This document shows positions 34,026 to 44,049 of a stretch of 64,000 bases of DNA, one piece after another. The DNA lies in NCBI GenBank assembly GCA_019894875.1, contig JAGXNR010000006.1, positions 10,610 to 74,609 on the forward strand. The letters run 5' to 3'. Each line of letters opens with the position of its first letter. Positions within the stretch are counted from its first letter, which is position 1. The position numbers were made by a program, and so were the translations under genes. This stretch comes from Promethearchaeota archaeon (GTDB lineage: Archaea; Asgardarchaeota; Lokiarchaeia; Sigynarchaeales; SOKP01). The notes beneath the pieces are model-generated. The model worked only from the letters and a program-made list of their open reading frames with translations. It did not search any database and was not told the origin of the DNA.

Positions 34026-34871
34026 CTAGTTAACTAAAAAATCTAATATTGCTTGATTAATTTCTGGAGCTTTTTCTTGTACAGAGTCATGTCCCGCTTT
34101 TTCAATCACAACCAGTTTACTATTTGGGATATTCTCATGTATTATTTCATTTTGTGATCTTGGTAAAGTCCTATCATGCGTTGCTGTGATAATTAATGTC
34201 TCATTTCTAATATTGGGTAGTTTTTCAAGTACGTCAAAATTTAGAAGCAGGTGAGTACTATTTTCTATATCTTGAGGTGTTGTTGGATCAATTCTATCCA
34301 TCTCTATTAGATCTTCAGCAGAAAATATCCCATGTATTTTTTTCTTGGGTTCTGCTAACAAAATCTTTTTAAAATTACGTGTAAATCCAGGAGTAGCATT
34401 ATCATAGAATGTTTTTACTGGATCTTCCAATAGAGAATGGTATCTGGCAATTTTTCCCTGTTTATAGCTTTCTATACCACTGGGGTTACTTGGAAAACTA
34501 GGTGTAGTATTTATTAGAATTAACTTACTTACCTTTTCTGGGTAATTCAATGCAAACGTTTGGGCAACCATTCCACCAAGACTATAACCTAAAATGTGCG
34601 CATGTCCAATTTTAAGATAATCCATTAAACATTTTAGATCCTCTGCTAATAAATCTGTTGTATAAGGTTGATTTGGCCTATCACTCTTCCCTGATCCTCT
34701 ATTATCCACCCGAATCACTCGGAATTTTTCAGAAAGAGCTTTAATTTGGGCAATAAATACTTCTTTCTTAACTCCAAATCCATGGATTAAAAAAATTGGT
34801 TCTCCATCATCCGGACCGTCAATTTCATAGCAAAGCTTTATTCCATTTACTTCAGCAAATAGTTCTGTCAT
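34026..34871 (-). CDS. Alpha/beta hydrolase, tandem paralog 1
   Basis: 281 residues. Oxyanion/HG motif in IFLIHGFGVKKE, nucleophile elbow GYSLGGM, Asp in ATHDR and catalytic His in KAGHDS. Full triad, soluble. The three genes at 34026-36605 share length, the HGFG-KKE(G) loop, and order of motifs, so they arose by tandem duplication. Family covers epoxide hydrolases, C-C hydrolases, haloalkane dehalogenases and esterases; substrate unknown. Start at the ATG at 34871. Confidence 0.9.
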   Translation of the reverse strand: MTELFAEVNGIKLCYEIDGPDDGEPIFLIHGFGVKKEVFIAQIKALSEKFRVIRVDNRGSGKSDRPNQPYTTDLLAEDLKCLMDYLKIGHAHILGYSLGGMVAQTFALNYPEKVSKLILINTTPSFPSNPSGIESYKQGKIARYHSLLEDPVKTFYDNATPGFTRNFKKILLAEPKKKIHGIFSAEDLIEMDRIDPTTPQDIENSTHLLLNFDVLEKLPNIRNETLIITATHDRTLPRSQNEIIHENIPNSKLVVIEKAGHDSVQEKAPEINQAILDFLVN

Positions 34872-34911
34872 TTAAATCAATTTAATTAGTTAATAAATAT
34901 GATATTGTTAT

Positions 34912-35748
34912 TTATGATTTTAAAAACTTGATAATAGCGCTGTTTACTTCTGGGGCATTCGATTTGTGAGATTCATGGCCTGCTTTCTCAATTACTTTTA
35001 AAGTACTATTTGACATCAATTTGTGAATTTCCATCATTCTTTCCTTAGGAACAAGCACATCGTGAGATGCGGTAAGCAAAAGTGTCTTCTGTTTAACTTT
35101 ATGCAAATTATTAAAAGATTTATGGGTTTTAAAGGAGTAAGATATATTTCGAATATCCTGAGGAGTAGGGGGATCCGTAGTATAATAGTCGATAAGGTCT
35201 TCTGCAGACCATAATCCAAAAAACTTTTCCTTGGGATTCTCAAGCATTCTTTTCCGAAATTCAGGATAAAACCCATACTGTGTACTATCCCAAAAGGCTT
35301 TAACTGGATCTTTTTTTCTAACTTCTAATCCCTTAATTCTCATCTGAATATATGGTTCAGGGTCATATTCATCAGGGATTTTTGGTAACGAATTTATGAT
35401 AACCAGTTTATTTACGCTCTCAGGATATTTCACAACAAAATTTTGAGCAATCATCCCTCCAAATGAGTGCGCTATTATATTTATTTTCTGTATTGATAAG
35501 TAATCCATCAATCCTTTCACGTCATCAGCTAACATATCCATAGTGTAATGGTAGTTAGGTCTTGAACTTTTTCCTGCTCCACGCATATCGATGCTGATAA
35601 CCCTAAAATATTTAGATAATTCGGGGATTTGAGCCATAAAACCTTCCTTTTTAGAACCAAAACCATGAAGAAGGAACAACGGAAATCCTTCTCCTTGACT
35701 TTTATAACAAATTTTTATGCCATTTACATCCGCAAAAGCTTCAACCAT
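34912..35748 (-). CDS. Alpha/beta hydrolase, tandem paralog 2
   Basis: 278 residues. LFLLHGFGSKKEGF, elbow AHSFGGM, acid in TASHDV and His in KAGHES. The gene is 40 bases upstream of paralog 1 and 17 bases after paralog 3, so it is in the middle of an apparent operon. Elbow second residue (His) and Phe differ from its neighbours, so specificity may have drifted. Confidence 0.9.
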   Translation of the reverse strand: MVEAFADVNGIKICYKSQGEGFPLFLLHGFGSKKEGFMAQIPELSKYFRVISIDMRGAGKSSRPNYHYTMDMLADDVKGLMDYLSIQKINIIAHSFGGMIAQNFVVKYPESVNKLVIINSLPKIPDEYDPEPYIQMRIKGLEVRKKDPVKAFWDSTQYGFYPEFRKRMLENPKEKFFGLWSAEDLIDYYTTDPPTPQDIRNISYSFKTHKSFNNLHKVKQKTLLLTASHDVLVPKERMMEIHKLMSNSTLKVIEKAGHESHKSNAPEVNSAIIKFLKS

Positions 35749-35765
35749 AATAAGTACAAGTTAAC

Positions 35766-36605
35766 TTAACTTTTAAGAAAATCGATTATAAGCGTATTTA
35801 TTTCTGGTGCTTTTTCCAAATTAACAAAATGTCCACCTGGGATTATTTTTAGTATGCTTTTTGGAATTTTCTGGTGAAGTTGTTCACTCGAGACTTTGGA
35901 ACCGAGTCTGTCTTTATCTCCAGCAATTATCAAAGTTTCAGTTTTAATTTCTTGAAGTTTATTTAAAACTTTATGAGTTATTAGAGCATTTGTAAGGTTG
36001 TTAATATCTTGTGGGGTTGCTGGATCAATTCCATCAATGTCCATTAAATCTTTAGTAGAAAGTATTCCAATAATTTTTCGTTCTGGGTTCTCCTTCATTA
36101 TTTTGAAGAATTCACGAGAAAATCTTAGTTTCATTTTATCATAGAAGGCTTTAACAGGATCCTTTTTTCTTGCTTCATACATATCTATCCAATTCCTTTT
36201 AAACATTTCTACACCTGACTTATCAAGGGGAAAATCTGGAAAGGTACAGATTAGAATGATTTTACCAATCCTCTCAGGATACATTAATGCAATGTGTTGA
36301 ACAACAGCACCCCCGAGAGAGTGACCAATAAAATGTGCATCCTGAATTTTGAGTATATCCATCAAACCTATTACATCCTTAGCTATCATTTCCGCAGTAT
36401 AAGGTTCATTTGGACGATCTGATTTCCCTGCTCCTCGACAATCTAAAGCTATAACTTTGAATTCGTTAGTAAGTTTACCAGATTGTGCGATCCAATATTC
36501 TTTTTTATTACCAAAGCCATGAACTAAAAAAATAGGATAACCTTCACCTTTTACTTCATAACATAGTTTTATCCCTTTAACATCAGCAAAAAAGATTCCG
36601 CTCAT
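35766..36605 (-). CDS. Alpha/beta hydrolase, tandem paralog 3
   Basis: 279 residues. IFLVHGFGNKKEYW, elbow GHSLGGA, acid in AGDKDR and His in PGGHFVN. First gene of the three-gene run, so it probably carries the promoter in the 183-base divergent spacer shared with the gene at 36789. The MEKDGI-like cap helices are conserved among the three. Confidence 0.9.
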   Translation of the reverse strand: MSGIFFADVKGIKLCYEVKGEGYPIFLVHGFGNKKEYWIAQSGKLTNEFKVIALDCRGAGKSDRPNEPYTAEMIAKDVIGLMDILKIQDAHFIGHSLGGAVVQHIALMYPERIGKIILICTFPDFPLDKSGVEMFKRNWIDMYEARKKDPVKAFYDKMKLRFSREFFKIMKENPERKIIGILSTKDLMDIDGIDPATPQDINNLTNALITHKVLNKLQEIKTETLIIAGDKDRLGSKVSSEQLHQKIPKSILKIIPGGHFVNLEKAPEINTLIIDFLKS

Positions 36606-36788
36606 AATATAATATTATTATAGGTAATATTATATTTTTAACGCATTAAAATTAAAAATTAAGCTTTAACCGGATGCTTATATCCATCTCATAAAAAACT
36701 ACTAAAAAAATCCTTTTTTATTAATCAATTTTAAACCAAAATATATATTAAGAGATTAAATATCACAAAATTAACAGGTGATGATCAC

Positions 36789-37079
36789 ATGGAAATTATG
36801 GTTTTATTATTTGAAACTGGATTAAAAATTGAAGATTTAGTAAAAACATCCAATGAAAGATTTGAAAAATTCCAACAGGTAAAGGGTCTTCTTCAAAAAT
36901 TCTATATTTCCGATCCTAATTCGAACCAGGTTGGTGGAATTTATGTATTTGATTCCAAAGAAAGTCTCGAAGCATTTAGGGAATCTGAGCTTTCAAAAAG
37001 CACATCTGAAGCCTATCAATTCTTAGAACCTGCTGATGTTAAATTTTTTGACGTGAGTAGAACATTAAGAGAACTTTAG
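36789..37079 (+). CDS. YdhR/ABM-type dimeric alpha-beta barrel protein
   Basis: 96 residues. MEIMVLLFETG, GLLQKFYISDPNSNQVGGIYVFDSKESLEAF is the ferredoxin-like half barrel of putative monooxygenases (YdhR group). Such proteins dimerise; some are quinol or antibiotic monooxygenases, many are of unknown role. The start has AGGTGATGATCAC upstream. Divergent from the hydrolase run; a shared role is only a guess. Confidence 0.7.
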   Translation: MEIMVLLFETGLKIEDLVKTSNERFEKFQQVKGLLQKFYISDPNSNQVGGIYVFDSKESLEAFRESELSKSTSEAYQFLEPADVKFFDVSRTLREL

Positions 37080-37260
37080 AATACTAAACAAATGTTATCG
37101 ATTTCTGTGAAGAACTAAGTTGTTTGTTTAGTTTTTTTCGCTATTTTTTAAATATTTACTAAATAAAATCAGAATTTTTATACTTCAAAAAATAATTACA
37201 AAGTGCTTTGTAAAAACAACATCTTTTTTGAATTTATGAAAAAAAGTTATGAAAGAGAAA

Positions 37261-38304
37261 TTAAATAATACATATTGCAGACCCACAAAACTTACAATTT
37301 CCCTCAGAATCTAAATATAATTCTTTGAGACCTAATATTTTTCTTTTGATGACTAGTTTAGAACATTTTGGGCAATAAGTGTTATCATTTTTGCTTGTAG
37401 ATAGATTTCCAAGGTAGGTATATTTCAAACCAACGTTTATTGCTGTTTCATACGCATTATATAGAAGTTCTAAAGGTGTTGGCTCATAAAGTCCGAATTT
37501 TTTTGATTCATAATGCGGAAAGAACCGGCTTATATGATAAGGTGTTAGTTCACCTAGTTCACTAAAAATCCTTTTAGTAATTTTCTTGACGATTTCTTCT
37601 TCAGAATTAAATCCTTGAATTAGTAATGTAGTGATCTCTACATGAACACCTAATTCTTTTGCTAATTTAGCATTCCTCCATACTTTATCTACATCCGTAC
37701 CGCAATATTTTTTAACCATATCAGAATCTCCTTTAATATCTATATTCATCGCATCAAGCCCAGCATCTACTAGATCTCTTAAAATATCTTCAGTCATGTA
37801 GCCATTTGTAACATAAGTATTGTATAGTCCATACTGCTTTGCAAGTTTAAAGACCTCTAAGGAATATTCAAACAATAATGTAGGTTCATTAAAAGATATT
37901 GAAGTTCCTTCGCAGTTATTTTTTATAGCAGTCTCAATAAGCCTTTTAGGAGTGATATATTCATCAGATGTAGCAAATTGTATAGCTGTTAAAACATTTG
38001 TCTTTGAAAGGTGATGATTCTGGCACCAAAAGCATGAATAGTTACAACCATACGTACCTATAGTAATTGCTTTACTTCCTGGATGGAAATGATAAAGTGG
38101 TTTTTTTTCAATTGGATTAAATGATAAAGCAGGAATTAACCCATAAACGATTGTGTATATTTCTCCATCTTTATTAATTCTAGTTTGGCAAAATCCAGTT
38201 TTTCCTTTTGGAATTTTGCATTTTCTCTCACAAGTTAAACATTGTGAATACTTTTCATCAATCTTTTTTTGATATTTGGATTTTTTTACAAATTCTGGAT
38301 TCAT
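37261..38304 (-). CDS. AmmeMemoRadiSam-type radical SAM enzyme
   Basis: 347 residues. N-terminal cysteines CLTCERKC and ...GFC, then the radical SAM cluster CNYSCFWC (CxxxCxxC) with QNHHLSK following, and a C-terminal zinc-ribbon-like CPKC...CKFC. This is COG1180 of the pyruvate formate-lyase activase-like class that in archaea occurs with AMMECR1 and Memo genes; neither of those lies in the window. The product and target are unknown. It overlaps in operon with the phosphatase at 38310 (5 bases apart). Confidence 0.85.
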   Translation of the reverse strand: MNPEFVKKSKYQKKIDEKYSQCLTCERKCKIPKGKTGFCQTRINKDGEIYTIVYGLIPALSFNPIEKKPLYHFHPGSKAITIGTYGCNYSCFWCQNHHLSKTNVLTAIQFATSDEYITPKRLIETAIKNNCEGTSISFNEPTLLFEYSLEVFKLAKQYGLYNTYVTNGYMTEDILRDLVDAGLDAMNIDIKGDSDMVKKYCGTDVDKVWRNAKLAKELGVHVEITTLLIQGFNSEEEIVKKITKRIFSELGELTPYHISRFFPHYESKKFGLYEPTPLELLYNAYETAINVGLKYTYLGNLSTSKNDNTYCPKCSKLVIKRKILGLKELYLDSEGNCKFCGSAICII

Positions 38305-38309
38305 TTACA

Positions 38310-38885
38310 TCAATATTGAAGTTTTACAATATCTTTAATAACTCTCTTGTTCTGAATTATACCATAATCGCAAAATGTATTTGTCTGAGCCCTATTAAAT
38401 ACGATATTCAGTTTCTCAAGGATTTTTGCGAAGTATAAGTTAATTACACATCCGTGCGACACAATTAATATCTTTTTGTCATCATGCTCGCCATTTATCT
38501 CTTCAATTTTTTTAGAAAACCTCTCTAAAGCGTTATTTGCGGTTTCCCAATTGTTAAATGATTGGTCTCTATTCATCATACATAATCTCATTGTGGTGAG
38601 GTATTCTTTAGTTTCAAGAAATTTCCCGTGATCTCTCATTATTTCATTTAATTCTGCTTCTCTCAAAACTTTCTTTTTGAGTTTCTCTGCTAAGGGAAAA
38701 ATCGTTTTATAAGCCTTTTCTTCAGCTGACGCAATGATTAAATCAATATCCTCAAAAAAATTAAATTTAGCAATATCTAGAGCATCCAATTTTCCTTTAT
38801 CAGTTAGTGACCATTCTGAATTTTTAACTCTTCTATCAACTTTAGTTTCAGCATGCCTTAAGAATATGAGAATATTGTTGACCAT
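38310..38885 (-). CDS. Histidine phosphatase (phosphoglycerate-mutase-like) family protein
   Basis: 191 residues. LRHAETK (RHxE of the phospho-His site) opens the chain, then the second catalytic His in IVSHGCVINLY. It resembles SixA/GpmB-like phosphatases. Typical substrates are phosphosugars or phospho-His proteins. First gene of an operon with the radical SAM enzyme. Confidence 0.8.
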   Translation of the reverse strand: MVNNILIFLRHAETKVDRRVKNSEWSLTDKGKLDALDIAKFNFFEDIDLIIASAEEKAYKTIFPLAEKLKKKVLREAELNEIMRDHGKFLETKEYLTTMRLCMMNRDQSFNNWETANNALERFSKKIEEINGEHDDKKILIVSHGCVINLYFAKILEKLNIVFNRAQTNTFCDYGIIQNKRVIKDIVKLQY

Positions 38886-38973
38886 CTTGTTTTAAATTAA
38901 GTAAAACTATCTAAAAAACTCTTTAACAACTAATCTACAAAACTCCTTTCACAAAATTCTTTTCGTTAAGATT

Positions 38974-39801
38974 TTATGGTGCTATAATCAAAATAACTAT
39001 ATACACAAGCATTAAATTTCCCAATATAATCCCTGTATCTTTTAGTGAAGATCTTCCTAATAAATTATTTCTCGGAGTTCTAAATACATATAAAATTCCA
39101 ATTGGAAAGAGTAAAATTGGTAGAAATAATAATTCCTTCGTAATTATAAAGGAAATTATTGCTATGATTAAAGAAGTGATAGAAGCTATGCAAATTACCA
39201 CTTGAGACGTTTTTGGTTTTAATTTGGATAAAGAATCCCCATCAATCATTTCATGAACCATTTGCCCAGTAAAAGCTACAGAAAGGATTGTGATTAATAT
39301 TAACGATTCAAATAATGTAAGACTTGGTAAAAAACCCATGATAATATCTCCAGCATTAATCTTAATCATAAACCATGGTAAAACGATGTGTGATGTGCCT
39401 AATATAATATGGTTTATAATTGGTAGAGATTTAAAAAAACAATAAAAAATTACCATTGAGACTATTAATATTAAATAAATTGCTAATAATGGTGTAATTA
39501 GAATCTCATTCACAAAGCAAGTAGTTCCCAAGACAAGACTCCCTATCGAAATCACCAGAATTTCTTTCCTAGAATATCCCTTTACTCTTTCTAACGTTTC
39601 TTTTTCATTCGGATCTTTCATATCTATTACATCATTAAGAGTATTACCGGTTATAGCATAAAAAACGAACCCGGACAAAATCCAAATCTGAGATATCAAA
39701 TCGTAATTTGGGGAATATCGATTTAAATAAATGCATAATAAACATGGTATTAATACGGAAAAAACATATTCAATTCGAAGTAATCTAAATCCTCTACTCA
39801 T
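38974..39801 (-). CDS. UbiA-like prenyltransferase
   Basis: 275 residues with seven to nine hydrophobic spans. The first Asp motif is NTLNDVIDMKDPNE (NDxxD), the second EMIDGDSL, positioned as in UbiA-type enzymes. In archaea members attach geranylgeranyl chains to glycerol phosphate (lipid ether synthesis) or to quinone/heme precursors. Which applies is unknown. Divergent from purU. Confidence 0.75.
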   Translation of the reverse strand: MSRGFRLLRIEYVFSVLIPCLLCIYLNRYSPNYDLISQIWILSGFVFYAITGNTLNDVIDMKDPNEKETLERVKGYSRKEILVISIGSLVLGTTCFVNEILITPLLAIYLILIVSMVIFYCFFKSLPIINHIILGTSHIVLPWFMIKINAGDIIMGFLPSLTLFESLILITILSVAFTGQMVHEMIDGDSLSKLKPKTSQVVICIASITSLIIAIISFIITKELLFLPILLFPIGILYVFRTPRNNLLGRSSLKDTGIILGNLMLVYIVILIIAP

Positions 39802-39979
39802 TTAAGACAATCACATCTCTTGTAATCATAAAATAATATATAGTATAATCAAAAAGATTTAAGATTTTTTAGAAAATCGAATAAATTTTATACCTTCAAC
39901 CAATGAGATGTGATATATTATTTAATGAAGAGAAAAATCCAAGAGTTTATCTTAGTACATAAATTTGAATGATCTGCTT

Positions 39980-40816
39980 ATGGAAAACTTTGTTCTCTTA
40001 GTTGATTGTACAGATGAAAAAGGTCTCATACATAAAATAACTGGTATACTATATAATGAGTGTCTAAATATTATTAACAATAGCGAATTTGTTGAAGAAG
40101 AAAGCAACCATTTCTTCATGCGTTCAGAATTTACCGGAGAAATCAATAATAATGCAATTCTTAATCAATTGAAAGAGACTTTACCAAAGGATTCAACCTG
40201 CAGAATTATTAAACTTAGAAAAAAGAAAGTTGTTGTATTAGTTTCCAAAGAACATCATTGTCTCGGAGATTTGTTAATAAAAAATGAATTTGAGGAGATA
40301 AATGCCGAAATTCTTGCTGTTATTAGTAATTATCCAGATCTTGAGACATTTGTTGAAAAGTTTAAAATTCCCTTTTACTATCAGAGCCATCAAAATAAAT
40401 CTAGGGAAGAACATGAACGAATTCTACTTGATATTCTTGAAAAATATGAACCTGATTATTTAATTCTCGCGAAATATATGCGAATCTTAACTTCTAATTT
40501 CCTATCAAAATTTGAAAACAGAATTATCAATATACATCATTCATTCCTACCTGCTTTTATTGGAGTAAATCCTTATGAGCAAGCATTTAAACGAGGTGTT
40601 AAGATTATTGGTGCTACATCGCATTATGTCACGGAAGAATTAGATGAAGGTCCTATAATAGCTCAAGAAATTATAAATGTTAATCATAAATACACTGTAA
40701 AAGATATGAAACAAGCAGGGAGAGAAGTTGAAATTTCAGCTCTATCAAAAGCAATGAAGCTTGTATTTGAAGATAGGGTTTTCTTAAGTAATAATAAAAC
40801 AATTATATTTGAGTAA
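39980..40816 (+). CDS. purU: Formyltetrahydrofolate deformylase
   Basis: 278 residues from the ATG at 39980. N-terminal ACT domain (NFVLLVDCTDEKGLIHKITGILY), then a formyltransferase-like domain with NIHHSFLPAF and GATSHYVTEELDEGPII, where His and Asp hydrolyse formyl-THF to THF and formate. A TTG at 39965 is possible but gives a longer N terminus than usual. PurU is typical of bacteria; in archaea it is patchy, so transfer is possible. Confidence 0.92.
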   Translation: MENFVLLVDCTDEKGLIHKITGILYNECLNIINNSEFVEEESNHFFMRSEFTGEINNNAILNQLKETLPKDSTCRIIKLRKKKVVVLVSKEHHCLGDLLIKNEFEEINAEILAVISNYPDLETFVEKFKIPFYYQSHQNKSREEHERILLDILEKYEPDYLILAKYMRILTSNFLSKFENRIINIHHSFLPAFIGVNPYEQAFKRGVKIIGATSHYVTEELDEGPIIAQEIINVNHKYTVKDMKQAGREVEISALSKAMKLVFEDRVFLSNNKTIIFE

Positions 40817-40826
40817 GTTTTTTTAT

Positions 40827-41057
40827 CTATATTTCTTTGAGAACTACTACTTCTTCTAGTAAGTAAGTCTTTAAGAGATCTCCAAGTTTCTTGTCATCCT
40901 CTATTGGGATCCCTCTAATCATGAATTGGGATTTTTTTAGAGGATCTACATCCCACTTAAATTCACTAAGGAGATATCTTTTTAATTCTACAAATTTTTC
41001 ATCTGGTTCAATCATGAAATCATCCATAAGTTTTTCGAGATCTTTTACTTTAACCAT
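40827..41057 (-). CDS. Small protein of unknown function
   Basis: 76 residues, one unit of helix-strand pattern (VKVKDLEKLMDDFM, then SQFMIRGIPIEDD). No family recognised. It is convergent with purU and has AGGAGT before the ATG, supporting translation. Confidence 0.55.
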   Translation of the reverse strand: MVKVKDLEKLMDDFMIEPDEKFVELKRYLLSEFKWDVDPLKKSQFMIRGIPIEDDKKLGDLLKTYLLEEVVVLKEI

Positions 41058-41316
41058 TTTTCTAACTCCTACTCTTAATTATTATTTGTTGGATTTTTTA
41101 CTATGAATATTAACGTATTAAATTTGATATGTATTATATTTAATTTAGAATTCACTAATTTTAAAAAATTAATTCAATAAATTCATTGTTTTTGTGACGG
41201 AATTTAAATACACATAAAAAAGCCTTTTTATTAATATTATTATAATCTAAGGTTTTTTCTTAAAAATCAATGTAATAATTATCAAAACAATACTCATTTA
41301 TTGGAAAGATTAATCT

Positions 41317-41787
41317 ATGAAAAAAATCAAATGGAAAAAGAAATCAACAGAATGGATAGAGAATTTTAAAGAGAGTTTCTTAAAAAGTATTATCTACAGA
41401 GTAATAACAATCTCTCTCGGAATGTTAGTTGCTTTTATAATTACTGGGAGCTTAGCTGCGGCTCTTTCCCTTGGACTTATTACCGAAACGGTTCAATTTA
41501 TTAATTATTTTATTTATGAATCCGTGTGGACTAATTTTCATGATAAACGATTAAAGAATAAAATCCTTGAGATGAAAGAAGTTGATCTCAAATTTGATTT
41601 TGAATTAATTAAGGAAATTTCATATGAATTTTCTCAAACAGATACTTTTCTTAAAGAAATCCATGAATCAATTATAAAATTTTTTGACAAAATTTTACAA
41701 AACAAATATTTGGGTGAAATACATGATATTATCCTTAGGGATAAGACTTATTTTGAATTAAAACACGAACGTAGAAGTTTTACATAA
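41317..41787 (+). CDS. DUF2061 membrane protein
   Basis: 156 residues. Region 27-66 has RVITISLGMLVAFIITGSLA then ITETVQFINYFIYESVW, the DUF2061 signature with two spans. The extra C-terminal 80 residues are soluble and helical. Function unknown. Convergent with the TSUP transporter. Confidence 0.75.
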   Translation: MKKIKWKKKSTEWIENFKESFLKSIIYRVITISLGMLVAFIITGSLAAALSLGLITETVQFINYFIYESVWTNFHDKRLKNKILEMKEVDLKFDFELIKEISYEFSQTDTFLKEIHESIIKFFDKILQNKYLGEIHDIILRDKTYFELKHERRSFT

Positions 41788-41811
41788 TTGTTTTGTTTAT
41801 TTTTTTTCATA

Positions 41812-42615
41812 TTAAACAATAAAATACATTCTAATTGCTAATCCAATTAGGATTACGGCAACAAAAAATTGTAAATTACGTTTATTTATTTTTTTTGATA
41901 ATCTAGTACCATAAAGTGAACCTAGAATCGCCCCAATTCCAATCAAAATACCTATTAAATAATGAATCTCCCCAATAACCATTCTAGCAGTAGCATTATA
42001 TATTCCAATGAGAAAAATCATCGAAGTCGATGTTGCAGTTGAGATATGTATTGGCATCCCAAAAAGGATACTGAGTATTGGTACAAATAACATACCACCT
42101 CCAATTCCAGTTAGATAGGCAATAAAACCAGTCAAGAAAAATAAAGGGATTGCTTTTTTTAAATTTGCTTTATAATCAAAATCATCAAAGGAAAAAACTA
42201 TTTCTTGATCATTTTTATTTAATCTTTCTTGTTTTAGAGAGTTTAAAGCTTTGCGGATCATGTTCAATCCAGAAGCAAGAACCACGGATGCTATTATAAT
42301 CTTTAAAACTGTGTTATCAATTGGAAAGAGCAAAAAGAAGATGGTTGCGGTAATACTCCCCAACAATGCAAAACCCGCAAAAATTAAAGATAATTTGATA
42401 TCTACTTTTTTTTGTTTAAAATAGCTAATGGTTGCTATACCAGAGAAGAGAACGATAATAAATGATGAGGTATTTCTCGCTTCATCAATTGGGATTGCAA
42501 ACAATAAAATCATAAGACTCATATGAAGAGCTCCACCCCCTATTCCTGCGACAGAGCCAATAATACCGAATAACACACCAAATACAAGTAAAATGATAAT
42601 TAAAAGTGCATCCAT
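41812..42615 (-). CDS. TSUP (TauE/SafE) family transporter
   Basis: 267 residues, about eight spans in two repeats: VGSVAGIGGGALHMS in one and LTGIGGGMLFVPILS in the other, the paired family motif. Such proteins export sulfite, sulfonates or organic anions. Substrate unknown. The central loop is charged and has no known domain. Divergent from the zinc-ribbon gene at 42748. Confidence 0.85.
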   Translation of the reverse strand: MDALLIIILLVFGVLFGIIGSVAGIGGGALHMSLMILLFAIPIDEARNTSSFIIVLFSGIATISYFKQKKVDIKLSLIFAGFALLGSITATIFFLLFPIDNTVLKIIIASVVLASGLNMIRKALNSLKQERLNKNDQEIVFSFDDFDYKANLKKAIPLFFLTGFIAYLTGIGGGMLFVPILSILFGMPIHISTATSTSMIFLIGIYNATARMVIGEIHYLIGILIGIGAILGSLYGTRLSKKINKRNLQFFVAVILIGLAIRMYFIV

Positions 42616-42747
42616 AAAAATTGAAATATAAAACTCTATTATTAGTTTTCTAAAAATTGAATTGCTAAATAGAACAATAATAAATTATTAAAGCAAGATC
42701 AATATTATAGATCAATATTTAAAATTAGGATTAACTTTTGTTTTGAT

Positions 42748-43164
42748 ATGCCCGATTCTAATGCGGATAAACTCCTCCTCGAGCTTGTTGCGTGTGATCG
42801 TTGTAAAAATCCCTTTATGATGAAAAAGGGTGAAAAATTAAGAAAACAAGAAAATAACGAAGAAATAGTGTGCGAAAATTGCATAAAATTAGAAGAAAGA
42901 AAGAAAAAATTAGAATTAGGTGTATTGAATAACGTAATTGAATCGCATAAAGTAATGGAAGCTTCAATTTTAGAAGTTAAAGATAAAATAGATATCTCCA
43001 AAGCTGAGTTTAATAAACAGCAATTTCTTGAAAGAATTAAAAAACGATCTCAAGCATTAACAAAATCAATCGAGCTTTTGCAAAAAATCGATGAATCAAA
43101 CGAGGAGAAATATATCGAAGACTATAAAAAGTTATTCGATGAGTTAAAAGAAGATTTATTTTAA
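42748..43164 (+). CDS. Zinc-ribbon plus coiled-coil protein
   Basis: 138 residues. Two cysteine pairs (CDRCK and CENC) about 30 residues apart make a zinc ribbon or treble clef; the rest (45-138) is a charged helix pair (LEERKKKLELG, FLERIKKRSQALTKSIELLQKID). No family recognised; nucleic acid or protein binding is likely. Confidence 0.6.
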   Translation: MPDSNADKLLLELVACDRCKNPFMMKKGEKLRKQENNEEIVCENCIKLEERKKKLELGVLNNVIESHKVMEASILEVKDKIDISKAEFNKQQFLERIKKRSQALTKSIELLQKIDESNEEKYIEDYKKLFDELKEDLF

Positions 43165-43183
43165 TTTCTTTAAGTTGTTGCAA

Positions 43184-43942
43184 TTAGATTTTCTTGAAAA
43201 TCAACGCAATATTCATAACTTTCCTTAGAGATTGATATTTGGCATCAATCTTCATTAGATTCGACAAAACTTTTACAATTATGTTCCATAATTTACGAAA
43301 AGTTCTATTATTTTCATATCGATATCTAAGATCAACAATATTTTTTTCAATTTTATCAGGGTTTGCAGATTGAATATCTGATATTCTCATTAATAGTCCA
43401 TAAACCCCAAAAGTCTTTAGATGTTTGAGTTTAAATTTCCTAAAGAGATCCACCATTTCATCAATTTCATATCTTCTGTAATGGCCAATTATTTTATCTT
43501 GATTTGTGTAATATTTCATTCTATGGGGAACAGTTATAACAACTATCCCAGATGTCTTTACGATTCTACTTATTTCTGAAATAGCTACGTGATCATTTTT
43601 AACATGTTCCAACACATCAAGAGCGCTTACAAAATCGAAGGACTCGTTTCGGTAAGGTAATCTTTTTAAATCACCACATAAAGGATGAGATGTTATTGTG
43701 TCTCTGTACTGCTTTAAAGGTAGCTCTGTAATGTCTAAGAAAGATTTATGATTCATTTTATCTAAAAAGAGAAGAATTGAATTCCCAGATGAACCAAGAT
43801 CAATACTACTGGTAAAAGTTTTTTTTGTATTTAGATTTTTTTTTAAAATATCAAATTTACATTTTATTCCTGGAGATATATAATATTCTATTAAAGTTCT
43901 ACAAGAAAAATTCTTATGTTTATCGTAAAAATCTTTAAGCAT
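43184..43942 (-). CDS. SAM-dependent methyltransferase (class I)
   Basis: 252 residues. SSIDLGSSGNSILLFLDK is the degenerate SAM-binding loop, and FDFVSALDVLEHVKND and GIVVITVPHRMKYY are the classical motifs of type-11 methyltransferases. The C-terminal helices are extra. Substrate unknown. Convergent with the zinc-ribbon gene. Confidence 0.8.
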   Translation of the reverse strand: MLKDFYDKHKNFSCRTLIEYYISPGIKCKFDILKKNLNTKKTFTSSIDLGSSGNSILLFLDKMNHKSFLDITELPLKQYRDTITSHPLCGDLKRLPYRNESFDFVSALDVLEHVKNDHVAISEISRIVKTSGIVVITVPHRMKYYTNQDKIIGHYRRYEIDEMVDLFRKFKLKHLKTFGVYGLLMRISDIQSANPDKIEKNIVDLRYRYENNRTFRKLWNIIVKVLSNLMKIDAKYQSLRKVMNIALIFKKI

Positions 43943-44049
43943 TTGTTTTAAGACTTAATCATATAAATAAAATTTCTATACTAAGTTTAAAATATAAGTA
44001 ATATTAAAATTTACATCAAAAATGTTACTATTAAAAGTTTGAATTAAAA

